Origin: Paenibacillus massiliensis 2301065 = DSM 16942
GTDB taxonomy: Bacteria > Bacillota > Bacilli > Paenibacillales > Paenibacillaceae
Assembly: GCF_000377505.1 (NCBI RefSeq)
Contig: NZ_KB898209.1
Coordinates: forward strand, 1-56,977
DNA length: 56,977 nt
Direction: 5' to 3'
In this document: piece after piece, positions 1 through 8,114 of the stretch
Numbering within the stretch: position 1 is the first letter of the stretch
Layout: every line of letters begins with the position of its first letter
Program-made: the position numbers and the translations under genes
Notes under the pieces: model-generated
The model's input: the letters and a program-made list of their open reading frames with translations, nothing else
Databases searched by the model: none
What the model was told of the DNA's origin: nothing

Positions 1-13
1 AAACAAATGCACG

Positions 14-130
14 TTTGGTGGCGATAGCGGAGGGGTTCCACACGTACCCATCCCGAACACGACCGTTAAGCCCTCCAGCGCCGATGGTACTTGGACCGAA
101 GGGTCCTGGGAGAGTAGGACGCCGCCAAGC
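14..130 (+). rRNA. rrf: 5S ribosomal RNA
   Basis: This is 5S rRNA of the large ribosomal subunit. The 5' strand (TTTGGTGGCGATAGCGGAGG) and the 3' strand (AGGACGCCGCCAAGC) form the closing helix, and the internal CCCATCCCGAACACG and GGGAGAGTAGG segments are the standard 5S signatures. It is probably the last gene of an rRNA operon that continues left of the window. A strong hairpin terminator follows at once. The ends are set by helix pairing and may be off by one or two bases. Confidence 0.97.
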
Positions 131-134
131 ACAA

Positions 135-168
135 GAACCACTGCCGATATTCGGTGGTGGTTTTTTTC
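135..168 (+). terminator. rRNA operon terminator
   Basis: A hairpin with arms CCACTGCCGA and TCGGTGGTGG (one G-U pair) is followed by seven T. It lies directly after the 5S gene and ends the rRNA operon. Confidence 0.9.
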
Positions 169-210
169 TGTGATATTACGTCAATAGACATTTTTTCTTA
201 TGCAAGTTGA

Positions 211-265
211 AAGGACCTGTTCTGAGTAGCCGTATATATTGGCCGCAGAACAGGTCCTTTTTCTA
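211..265. terminator. Hairpin terminator between 5S rRNA and the CYTH-like gene, probably bidirectional
   Basis: A long inverted repeat has arms AAGGACCTGTTCTG (211-224) and CAGAACAGGTCCTT (246-259), and T-rich sequence on the plus side. It sits just past the stop codon of the minus-strand gene at 282-1151, so it likely ends that transcript and backs up the rRNA terminator. Confidence 0.75.
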
Positions 266-281
266 CAAATCGCCTTTGCTA

Positions 282-1151
282 CTAGTAACGCTCTAAAATT
301 TGTTGTGTCTTTAGTCCGTCTGCTGGAATAAGCCACCCTTGTGTGTCAAGCTCATCTAATAATTCGTGGCGCATGTCTGCTGCAGTTGCCGGAGCATCCG
401 TCTTAAACGAAACTTCGACGATAGGCTCAATGCCAGTGCCTGCCTCGTTGCGAACAGGCCATACTTCAAGAGTCATCTCCTGCCCGTTCCAGGTTCCTTT
501 ATAGCGTTCGAAGGTTAATGGACCATAAGCACGTGAGTCATTCAGTCTCTTCTTACCCCAATTAGAGGAGGACCAGTTTTTTAATTTTCCAGGTAGCTTG
601 TCCAGCAGCATCTCCAGCGCCTTCGCTTCGGATGGCAATACGGCTCCTTTATCTTTAGTGTCTACCTTTTTGGTATTAGAAAAGCTTAGCGTCTGCTTGC
701 CATATCCCCAATCAATCTCAGCATCATAGTTATCATCGGACGCATCGAATCCCTCTTTGTTGGCTAGCGTAAGAGCAGCTTCCACATCGCCGTTTAGGAT
801 GGGATAGCGTTTTTTGTAGGTTAGTTCATAATTGGATTTGTCTTCTTTTTTACGAAAACGAACATTCCAGCCTTCATCGTTGAGGTCAAGCTGGTCTGTA
901 TCAAAATATTCTACTCGAATAGCCTCTGCATTGTCTTCCAGCCCGAAGGTATTCAGAACGTCCCTGCTTGGATTTCCATTCTCGTTTAATACGAGCGCTG
1001 GGTCTGCCAGAAATTTAACCTCGTAGGAGGGAATGGCATTGGCAGCGGCAGATACCTTGGCAGTCTCTAGTCCTCCAATACCAGTAATACTACCTCCCCA
1101 GGCAACCAAGCCGAGCATGAATGACAGGGTTATCTTTTTCCACTTATTCAT
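282..1151 (-). CDS. Exported CYTH-like domain protein, function unknown
   Basis: The 289-residue product begins with a signal peptide: lysines at 3-6, a hydrophobic stretch to about 28, and likely cleavage near the AAANA at 35-39. There is no lipobox cysteine. The mature part looks like a CYTH (triphosphate tunnel) fold. It has a Y-E-V-K strand at 43-46, a basic V-R-F-R-K-K strand at 97-102, an E-L-T-Y-K-K strand at 109-114 and later alternating acidic strands. The usual E-x-E-x-K signature is degenerate, with Ser for the first Glu, so polyphosphate or triphosphate hydrolysis is not assured. The ATG has a good AGGAG site 10 bases upstream. The gene stands alone and converges on the rRNA operon. 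The family call is by pattern resemblance only. Confidence 0.75.
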   Translation of the reverse strand: MNKWKKITLSFMLGLVAWGGSITGIGGLETAKVSAAANAIPSYEVKFLADPALVLNENGNPSRDVLNTFGLEDNAEAIRVEYFDTDQLDLNDEGWNVRFRKKEDKSNYELTYKKRYPILNGDVEAALTLANKEGFDASDDNYDAEIDWGYGKQTLSFSNTKKVDTKDKGAVLPSEAKALEMLLDKLPGKLKNWSSSNWGKKRLNDSRAYGPLTFERYKGTWNGQEMTLEVWPVRNEAGTGIEPIVEVSFKTDAPATAADMRHELLDELDTQGWLIPADGLKTQQILERY

Positions 1152-1400
1152 TTCACATCACTCCTATATTCTGAATTTTGTTATATGATTCATTGTACGA
1201 AGTGAGCATAAGCGAATGGTTAACACCAGATAGTGATTAGGTAAATAATGTATAGAGTTCCTCAATGGCTCCCAATAGTTTTTGCGGATGAATTGACTTC
1301 CTTTCACAGCTTTGAGACACTCATGTAGTGTGCCAGATGATACGGTCACACATGTGAATGATAAAGTCTGCTGGATAAAAATCAGAATTGAGGTGGACCA

Positions 1401-2573
1401 ATGAATATTAGACAATTCAGGGCAGATGAGTTTGATAAAAATATGGCCTTGTCAGAGTATGCATTTCAGGCTCGATTAACAGAAGAGCAACGTGAGACTA
1501 TACAGAAGCGATTTAAGCCGGAGGATAGCTGGGGGATATTTCAGGGCGAGGATTTACAGGCGAAGCTTACTATAATACCTCTGGAGGCTTATATTCATGG
1601 GCAGACCTTTCTGATGGGAGGAATCGCTGGGGTAGCGACTTGGCCAGAGAAGCGGCGTGGGGGAATGGTGTCCCGACTACTAGTCCATGCCCTTGAGGAA
1701 ATGAAGCGTGCTGGTCAGACTCTATCATTTTTACACCCGTTCTCTTTCCCGTTCTATCGCAAATTCGGGTGGGAAATCTATACAGAGTATCGTAAGTATA
1801 CGATTCCAGCGGAGAAATTCCCCCGCAAGACAGTGGAGGAAGGCGAGGTCCGACGGGATATTCGTGATATTGCCATTTTAAGCTCAATTTATGAAGTCTA
1901 TGCACGTCGATATAACGGAACCTTGGCACGTAGTGAGAGCTGGTGGCAGGAGCGGGTGTTCCGTGACCACCGCTATACAGCAGTATATTATAACGGCAAG
2001 GGTGAACCTGAAGGTTACGTGCTGTATAAGATTGAAAATAGAGAGCTGTTGTGTAATGAATTGGTCTTCACCACTGAACGGGCTAGACGTGGGCTATGGA
2101 CTTATTTAGCCAATCACGATTCAATGGTGGAGCGAGGCATCTTTACATTCGTTCCTATGGATGACGCAATGCCTTACCTGCTTCAAGACCCGAGGATACA
2201 ACAGGAGATTATTCCTTATTTCATGGGTAGAATTGTCGATGCATCAGCATTCTGGTCCCAGTATCCTTTTGTTCCGGCTGCAGAGGAGACCAGGTTCACG
2301 CTTGCACTTACAGATCCATATGCACCTTGGAATGATGGTGTCTGGGAGATCGTTATCTCAAGTAGTGGTCAGGGTAGCTGGCGTCCATCCAACCTAGAGG
2401 CAGAGAAGGCTGATCTCACCTGTGACATTCAGGCTTTGACTGCCATGATGCTCGGCTACAGGGATCCGATTTATTTGTCCACATGGGAAAAGCTCCAAGG
2501 TAGCTCTAGTATCGCTGCCACATGGGCAGCGCGCTTACCACAAGCTACTACTCATTTGATGGATCACTTCTAA
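1401..2573 (+). CDS. Eis-like GNAT family N-acetyltransferase
   Basis: This 390-residue protein has the layout of the Eis family: an N-terminal GNAT domain, a second GNAT-like half and a C-terminal SCP2-like domain. The acetyl-CoA site is seen as V-A-T-W-P-E-K-R-R-G-G-M at 78-89, matching the V-x-x-x-x-x-R-R-x-G pattern, followed by a helix that would bind the pyrophosphate. The chain ends in a free aromatic carboxy terminus (H-L-M-D-H-F), which supplies the general base in Eis enzymes. Related enzymes acetylate amines such as aminoglycosides or lysines; the substrate here is unknown. The ATG has a GAGGTGG site 5 bases upstream. It is a single-gene unit ended by the hairpin at 2628. Confidence 0.85.
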   Translation: MNIRQFRADEFDKNMALSEYAFQARLTEEQRETIQKRFKPEDSWGIFQGEDLQAKLTIIPLEAYIHGQTFLMGGIAGVATWPEKRRGGMVSRLLVHALEEMKRAGQTLSFLHPFSFPFYRKFGWEIYTEYRKYTIPAEKFPRKTVEEGEVRRDIRDIAILSSIYEVYARRYNGTLARSESWWQERVFRDHRYTAVYYNGKGEPEGYVLYKIENRELLCNELVFTTERARRGLWTYLANHDSMVERGIFTFVPMDDAMPYLLQDPRIQQEIIPYFMGRIVDASAFWSQYPFVPAAEETRFTLALTDPYAPWNDGVWEIVISSSGQGSWRPSNLEAEKADLTCDIQALTAMMLGYRDPIYLSTWEKLQGSSSIAATWAARLPQATTHLMDHF

Positions 2574-2627
2574 GCAGGCCCTTTCAAAGTTGCAGAATTG
2601 TATAGTTTAGCATAAATAAGTTCAACA

Positions 2628-2664
2628 ACACAGGCTCCTATGTTAGGGGCCTGTGTTTTATATT
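2628..2664 (+). terminator. Terminator of the GNAT gene
   Basis: A hairpin with arms ACACAGGCTCC and GGGGCCTGTGT (one bulged base) is followed by a short T run. It separates the acetyltransferase gene from the ctsR promoter. Confidence 0.8.
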
Positions 2665-2739
2665 TGGAACGATTTGCGGCGAAACCTCTCTGGAACGATT
2701 AAGAACGCCAAAAAGTGCAAAAAATAAAAACAGGATGAC

Positions 2740-2767
2740 TTGGCAAATGAGAAAATTATGTTATAAT
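2740..2767 (+). promoter_or_regulatory. Sigma-A promoter of the ctsR operon
   Basis: TTGGCA at 2740-2745 and TATAAT at 2762-2767 are 16 bases apart. The CtsR operator begins nine bases after the -10 box, so a bound repressor would cover the start site. Confidence 0.85.
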
Positions 2768-2775
2768 AAAAACAA

Positions 2776-2792
2776 AGTCAAAGAAAGTCAAA
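2776..2792 (+). promoter_or_regulatory. CtsR operator
   Basis: The heptad direct repeat AGTCAAA-GAA-AGTCAAA matches the known CtsR site (R-GTCAAA, N-A-N spacer, R-GTCAAA). A third partial copy, AGTCAAC, overlaps the end at 2792-2798. It implies that CtsR represses its own operon and that heat or McsB activity relieves it. Confidence 0.88.
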
Positions 2793-2798
2793 GTCAAC

Positions 2799-3046
2799 GG
2801 AGTTCAATTGTCTATGTAGCTTGGGTAAGCTTTGGTCTTTTGGAACAGTCTTTGATTATTCAGACCTTGTAGGTCGAAAAACGAATCAAGCGTTATGGTG
2901 GATAAGGTCCTTTTTACAGGGGTTGAGCTGCTGTAGGGCTTATTTTTGCAAGATTCGTGGCTTTAGTCTTTGGTTAAGTTGTGTATACGGCACACTCTGT
3001 GGAGCACAGAGCAATTCCTGTGTCTTCATCAGTGGAGGATGATGAA
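2799..3046 (+). other. Long 5' leader of ctsR
   Basis: About 250 bases lie between the operator and the ctsR start. I see no convincing gene in it: the open frame from 2821 has no ribosome site and ends just before ctsR. Two small hairpins are visible. One is GACCT-TGT-AGGTC at 2863-2875. The other is CTCTGTG-GAG-CACAGAG at 2995-3011, 22 bases before the ctsR ribosome binding site. Confidence 0.5.
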
Positions 3047-3508
3047 ATGCGTAATGTTTCTGATATTATCGAACAATATCTGAAAAGCATGCTGGTCGAG
3101 AGTCCTGAAGGATTAGTGGAAATCCAGCGCAACGATTTGGCTGACCGCTTCTCTTGCGTGCCTTCCCAAATTAATTATGTTATAAGTACACGGTTCACCC
3201 TTGAGAAAGGCTATCTCGTTGAAAGTAAACGCGGAGGCGGTGGGTATATTCGCATTCAGCGAATTGAGCTACCAGCTCAGCACATACTGCATACTCATCT
3301 GCACCATACGATAGGAGATGAGATTAGCCAGAGCGCAGCAGAAGGGTTAATCTATCAGTTGGAGGAAGCCCGTGTGCTGAACAGGCGGGAGGCAGCAATC
3401 ATGAAAGCAGCGATCTCCAGAGAGTCTTTGGCATTAAAGCTTCCACTAAGGGACCAGTTGCGGGCGCGAGTCTTCAAGGCGATGCTTATAGCACTTCTCG
3501 CCAGATAA
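3047..3508 (+). CDS. ctsR: Transcriptional repressor CtsR
   Basis: CtsR is the dimeric repressor of class III heat-shock genes (clp genes) in Gram-positive bacteria. The 153-residue length matches the family. An N-terminal winged helix-turn-helix is followed by the glycine-rich wing R-G-G-G-G-Y at 62-67, whose arginine contacts DNA and is the residue acted on during heat inactivation in relatives. I chose the ATG at 3047 because GGAGG lies eight bases before it and the protein then starts M-R-N-V-S-D-I-I-E as in the family. It is the first gene of the ctsR-mcsA-mcsB-clpC operon, and the operator at 2776 shows autoregulation. Confidence 0.96.
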   Translation: MRNVSDIIEQYLKSMLVESPEGLVEIQRNDLADRFSCVPSQINYVISTRFTLEKGYLVESKRGGGGYIRIQRIELPAQHILHTHLHHTIGDEISQSAAEGLIYQLEEARVLNRREAAIMKAAISRESLALKLPLRDQLRARVFKAMLIALLAR

Positions 3509-3679
3509 AGCCTTCTTCGGCAGTATAGAGCAGGACCGAGTTCCACTCAGTTGAGCTGCATCTATAGTGCTGATGGAGGTTGAACCAAGACATGTAGCCT
3601 GATGGGATTAGTCCGTTGGTCAGGGAATTCTTGACTGATTGTGACCAAGTCTGGGTTACATTATAAAGGAGGTACTTGT

Positions 3680-4204
3680 ATGCTGTGCCAAGAATGTAAT
3701 AAGAGGCCGGCAACGCTCCATTTCACCAAGATCGTGAATGGAGAGAAGACGGAATTTCATATCTGTGAGGCCTGTGCCAGGGAAAAGGGTGAGCTCATTC
3801 CCGGAACCTCTAACGGATTTTCTATTCACAGTCTATTATCAGGCCTTCTTGATTTTGATCCTGCTAATAAGAGTCAGATGCAGGGAGCTTCCGCACCACA
3901 GGCTATACGGTGTGAGGAATGCGGAATGACCTATTCTCAATTCAGCAAGATCGGGCGCTTTGGCTGCAGCTCTTGCTATAAATATTTTGATGAACGACTA
4001 GATCCGTTGTTCAAGCGTGTGCATGGTGGCACTACACATGTGGGCAAGGTGCCCGTGCGTACTGGCGGCAAAATGAAAGTCAGACGGCAAGTGGATGAAC
4101 TCAAGCGTGAGCTGCAATTCAAGATCCAGCAGGAAGAGTTCGAATCAGCTGCACAATTGCGCGATCAGATCCGTGAGCTTGAAAAACAGATAGCCCAAGA
4201 GTAA
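3680..4204 (+). CDS. mcsA: McsA, zinc-finger activator of protein arginine kinase McsB
   Basis: McsA binds and activates McsB and helps to control CtsR and ClpC. The 174-residue protein shows three C-x-x-C pairs (C3/C6, C29/C32, C78/C81) and a fourth at C96/C99, all fitting zinc binding. A UVR-type helical motif at about 138-172 resembles the ClpC and UvrB interaction motif. Its start is the ATG behind AAAGGAGG at 3665-3672. An unusual 171-base gap separates it from ctsR; mcsB follows 25 bases later. Confidence 0.95.
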   Translation: MLCQECNKRPATLHFTKIVNGEKTEFHICEACAREKGELIPGTSNGFSIHSLLSGLLDFDPANKSQMQGASAPQAIRCEECGMTYSQFSKIGRFGCSSCYKYFDERLDPLFKRVHGGTTHVGKVPVRTGGKMKVRRQVDELKRELQFKIQQEEFESAAQLRDQIRELEKQIAQE

Positions 4205-4229
4205 AGTTGGAAAGTAGGAGGGATGCGAC

Positions 4230-5303
4230 ATGCCTAATCTCCGATTCACCGAACAGCCCTTAAGTGAGTGGATGCGCAGCGATGCTGTGGACTCTGAGAT
4301 TGTAATTAGCAGTAGAGTCCGGATCGCACGCAATCTGCAGCATTTTCCCTTCCCTATGCTTGCTACGAACCAGCAATCGGAAGCGGTGTTGAACAAGCTC
4401 AGTGAGGTGCTGGAGCAAGAGGAAATGAAGGAGTATGGTGCTTTTCATTTGCTTAAGATTCCCGAGACCAGTGATCTGGATCAAAGAGTGTTGGTGGAGA
4501 AGCATCTGATTAGTCCAAATCTGGCCAGTGAATCTCGCAATGGTGCCGTGATGATCAGCGAGAACGAGGCCGTAAGTATTATGATTAATGAGGAGGATCA
4601 CCTACGTATTCAATGTCTGTATCCCGGCTGTCAGGTCAAAGAGGCTTGGCAAAAGGCAAGCAGTATTGATGATGTCTTCGAGGCAGCTGTAGATTATGCC
4701 TTTGATGATCGACGTGGTTATCTGACCAGTTGTCCGACCAATGTAGGTACTGGACTGCGGGCCTCTGTCATGATGCACCTGCCAGCTTTGGTAATGACCC
4801 ATCAAATTAATCGAATTTTGTCTGCTGTCTCACAAGTGGGACTGACGGTTAGAGGAATTTATGGGGAAGGCAGCGAAGCAGTAGGTAATCTGTTCCAGGT
4901 CTCCAACCAGATTACGCTGGGACAGACCGAGGAGGAGATCATAGAGAACCTTCACGGTGTCGTACTGCAGATTATTGAGCATGAGAGAGCAGCCAGAGAG
5001 CGTCTGATGAATGAATCGATATTGCGGATTACAGACCGAATTATGCGATCCTACGGTATCTTGTCTTATGCCACTGTTGTCGAATCGAAGGAAGCCGCTC
5101 AGCGGTTATCTGATGTACGACTTGGTGTGGACATGGGCATCCTGGAGGGACCCTCGATTCAGACGTTAAATGAGCTACATGTCATGACGCAGCCGGGCTT
5201 CCTGCAAAAGAAATTTGGAGGTGAGCTCGACAATGCTGGGCGAGACACCTATAGAGCAACATTGATTCGGGAGCAACTTCGTTCCTCAGCTTCCCGAGCA
5301 TGA
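4230..5303 (+). CDS. mcsB: Protein arginine kinase McsB
   Basis: McsB phosphorylates arginine side chains, marking proteins for ClpC-ClpP degradation and inactivating CtsR. The 357-residue length is typical. The phosphagen-kinase fold is recognised by S-S-R-V-R-I-A-R-N at 27-35, the C-P-T-N-V-G-T-G-L-R nucleotide and substrate loop near 170, and the C-terminal R-D-T-Y-R-A segment near 340 of the phosphoarginine-sensing site. It is co-transcribed with mcsA (25-base gap, GTAGGAGG site) and clpC, its functional partner. Confidence 0.96.
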   Translation: MPNLRFTEQPLSEWMRSDAVDSEIVISSRVRIARNLQHFPFPMLATNQQSEAVLNKLSEVLEQEEMKEYGAFHLLKIPETSDLDQRVLVEKHLISPNLASESRNGAVMISENEAVSIMINEEDHLRIQCLYPGCQVKEAWQKASSIDDVFEAAVDYAFDDRRGYLTSCPTNVGTGLRASVMMHLPALVMTHQINRILSAVSQVGLTVRGIYGEGSEAVGNLFQVSNQITLGQTEEEIIENLHGVVLQIIEHERAARERLMNESILRITDRIMRSYGILSYATVVESKEAAQRLSDVRLGVDMGILEGPSIQTLNELHVMTQPGFLQKKFGGELDNAGRDTYRATLIREQLRSSASRA

Positions 5304-5370
5304 TATAGTCATATAGTTTAATGAATATTGGATTACAAAGAACTACACTATATATGGAGGTGCAACACAT

Positions 5371-7815
5371 ATGATGTTCGGAAGATTTACAGAACGAGCG
5401 CAGAAGGTACTCGCATTGGCTCAAGAGGAAGCGGTCCGTCTTGGACACAACAATATTGGTACAGAGCATATCCTGCTGGGACTAATTCGAGAGGGTGAAG
5501 GAATCGCTGCCAAGGCTCTGATTGGTCTGGGGCTGGGTCTTGAGAAAATTCAGGACGAAGTAGAGACATTGATCGGACGCGGTCAAGAGCAGCCTACGAA
5601 TATCGCGTATACACCTCGTGCGAAGAAGGTTATTGAGCTCTCCATGGACGAAGCTCGCAAGCTGGGTCATACCTACGTGGGCACAGAGCATATTTTGCTG
5701 GGTCTTATTCGTGAAGGTGAAGGTGTAGCTGCTCGTGTACTGAATAATCTAGGCATTAGCCTGAACAAGGCTCGCCAGCAAGTGCTTCAGCTGCTTGGTA
5801 GCAGTGAAGCGGTATCCAGTCACAGCGGCACACAAGCGAATGTGAGCACTCCTACATTGGATAGCCTGGCTCGTGATCTGACAGCCATCGCGAAGGATGG
5901 TAACCTTGACCCTGTAATTGGCCGCAGCAAAGAGATTGAGCGGGTCATTCAGGTGCTGAGTCGTCGTACGAAGAATAACCCAGTGTTGATTGGTGAGCCA
6001 GGGGTAGGTAAGACGGCGATTGCTGAAGGTCTTGCTCAGAAGATTATCGCTAATGAGATTCCGGAGACACTACGTGATAAGCGTGTTATGACACTTGATA
6101 TGGGCTCTGTTGTAGCTGGTACAAAATATCGCGGTGAATTCGAGGATCGTCTGAAAAAGATTATGGACGAGATTCGCCAAGCTGGTAATATTGTACTGTT
6201 CATTGATGAGCTGCACACATTGATCGGCGCTGGTGGTGCAGAGGGAGCGATCGACGCGTCCAATATTCTGAAGCCTGCACTGGCACGTGGCGAGCTGCAA
6301 TGTATCGGGGCCACCACCCTGGACGAGTATCGTAAATACATTGAAAAGGATGCAGCCCTGGAACGACGCTTCCAGCCTATTACAGTGGATCAGCCATCTC
6401 CAGAGGAAGCCATTCAGATTTTGTACGGATTGCGTGACCGCTATGAGGCACATCACCGTGTGAAAATTACGGATGAAGCGATTGAAGCAGCTGTTAAGCT
6501 GTCTGACCGTTATATTACAGACCGTTTCCTGCCGGACAAAGCGATTGATCTGATTGATGAAGCGGGTTCTAAAGTAAGACTGAACTCCTACACCGTACCG
6601 CCAAACCTGAAACAGTTGGAGAACCGTCTTGAGGATATTCGTAAAGAGAAGGATTCAGCTGTACAAAGTCAAGAATTTGAGAAGGCTGCTGCGCTTCGGG
6701 ATACAGAGCAGAAAATGCGTGAAGAGCTGGATCTGACCAAAAATCAGTGGAAAGAAAAACAAGGTCGTACCGATTCCGAGGTGACACCTGAGGATATCGC
6801 GCAGATCGTAGCACTCTGGACGGGCGTACCTGTCAGCAAGCTGAAGGAAGAAGAAACGGAGCGTCTCTTGAACATGGAGCAACTGCTGCATGAACGTGTA
6901 ATCGGTCAGGACGAAGCCGTCAAGGCAGTCAGCCGTGCGATCCGTCGTGCACGTGCTGGTCTCAAAGATCCTAAGCGTCCAATGGGCTCCTTTATCTTCC
7001 TTGGTCCTACAGGGGTAGGTAAAACTGAGCTTGCTCGTGCACTTGCCGAGTCCATGTTCGGTGATGAAAATGCAGTTATCCGTATCGATATGTCCGAATA
7101 CATGGAGAAGCACTCTACATCACGTCTGGTCGGAGCGCCTCCAGGGTATGTAGGGTATGAGGAAGGCGGTCAGCTGACGGAGAAGGTTCGCCGTAAGCCA
7201 TACTCAGTCGTATTGCTTGATGAGATTGAGAAAGCTCACCCTGAGGTCTTCAACATCCTGCTGCAAGTGCTGGAGGATGGACGCTTGACGGATTCCAAAG
7301 GTCGCGTAGTTGACTTCCGGAATACGCTCATCATCCTGACTTCCAACGTCGGGGCAGAAGCCATCAAGCGGAACTCTACGCTGGGCTTCACAGCTGTGGT
7401 GGATGCTGGGGCAGACTATGACAATATGAAGGGTAAGGTCATGGAAGAGCTTAAGAAGAGCTTCCGTCCAGAGTTCCTGAACCGTATTGATGAGATCATA
7501 GTGTTCCACTCTCTTGAAGAGAAGCACATTGGTCAAATCGTTTCCCTCATGTCCGAAGAGCTTCGTAAGCGTCTGAACGAATACGATGTGGACTTCGAGC
7601 TGACTGACAAGGCTAAGGCGTTCCTGGCTAAAGAAGGCTTCGATCCAGCCTACGGGGCACGTCCGTTGCGTAGAGCGATTCAGAAGCATATTGAGGATCG
7701 TTTGTCCGAGGAGCTGTTGAGCGGAACGATTACCAAGGGGGATTCCCTGCTGATCGATGAGATCGATGGTGGCTTGAAGGTTAGTAAGAAAACGAATGTT
7801 CCCACTCAATCCTGA
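5371..7815 (+). CDS. clpC: AAA+ unfoldase ClpC
   Basis: ClpC is the ATP-driven unfoldase that feeds substrates to ClpP and reads phosphoarginine marks. The 814 residues comprise two N-domain repeats (about 1-145), a first AAA+ module with Walker A G-E-P-G-V-G-K-T at 208-215, a UVR-containing middle domain (about 410-470) that binds adaptors, and a second AAA+ module with G-P-T-G-V-G-K-T at 545-552. Length and order match ClpC rather than ClpB or ClpE. It starts with two ATGs behind TGGAGG. It is the last gene of the operon and is followed by a strong terminator. Confidence 0.97.
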   Translation: MMFGRFTERAQKVLALAQEEAVRLGHNNIGTEHILLGLIREGEGIAAKALIGLGLGLEKIQDEVETLIGRGQEQPTNIAYTPRAKKVIELSMDEARKLGHTYVGTEHILLGLIREGEGVAARVLNNLGISLNKARQQVLQLLGSSEAVSSHSGTQANVSTPTLDSLARDLTAIAKDGNLDPVIGRSKEIERVIQVLSRRTKNNPVLIGEPGVGKTAIAEGLAQKIIANEIPETLRDKRVMTLDMGSVVAGTKYRGEFEDRLKKIMDEIRQAGNIVLFIDELHTLIGAGGAEGAIDASNILKPALARGELQCIGATTLDEYRKYIEKDAALERRFQPITVDQPSPEEAIQILYGLRDRYEAHHRVKITDEAIEAAVKLSDRYITDRFLPDKAIDLIDEAGSKVRLNSYTVPPNLKQLENRLEDIRKEKDSAVQSQEFEKAAALRDTEQKMREELDLTKNQWKEKQGRTDSEVTPEDIAQIVALWTGVPVSKLKEEETERLLNMEQLLHERVIGQDEAVKAVSRAIRRARAGLKDPKRPMGSFIFLGPTGVGKTELARALAESMFGDENAVIRIDMSEYMEKHSTSRLVGAPPGYVGYEEGGQLTEKVRRKPYSVVLLDEIEKAHPEVFNILLQVLEDGRLTDSKGRVVDFRNTLIILTSNVGAEAIKRNSTLGFTAVVDAGADYDNMKGKVMEELKKSFRPEFLNRIDEIIVFHSLEEKHIGQIVSLMSEELRKRLNEYDVDFELTDKAKAFLAKEGFDPAYGARPLRRAIQKHIEDRLSEELLSGTITKGDSLLIDEIDGGLKVSKKTNVPTQS

Positions 7816-7850
7816 TGAATATAGCGTTTGACAAGTGAGAACTATATAGA

Positions 7851-7912
7851 AAAGGGTTGCTCCCGTTATGTACTGCGATGTGCTGCATACAATGGGGGCA
7901 ACCCTTTTTTTT
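7851..7912 (+). terminator. Terminator of the ctsR-clpC operon
   Basis: Arms AAAGGGTTGCTCCC and GGGGGCAACCCTTT enclose a loop of about 30 bases and end in eight T. It stops the heat-shock operon before radA. Confidence 0.88.
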
Positions 7913-8050
7913 ATCTCGAGAGGTAGCATCTTCATGTTCGTGAAATGCTGTCATATATTAATCTTATCTGCCTTGAATTCCGGGCATAGTCATGCTCGGT
8001 AATCAGAATTTTGCTTCATTACAGTGATTGGAAAAGTTTGTGATATTGCT

Positions 8051-8079
8051 TTACGGTTGCTCTGCTTCAATGGTACACT
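8051..8079 (+). promoter_or_regulatory. Possible radA promoter
   Basis: TTACGG (8051-8056) and TACACT (8074-8079) are 17 bases apart, and the start codon lies about 36 bases downstream. The boxes are weak matches; the position after a terminator supports the call. Confidence 0.4.
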
Positions 8080-8114
8080 TTTAGTATTGGAGCTTTTTGA
8101 ACAAGGAGAATCGA

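Noticed and set aside
2821..3042. 73-codon open frame in the ctsR leader
   Set aside because: It starts with TTG without a ribosome site, and the translation has no pattern of a real protein.
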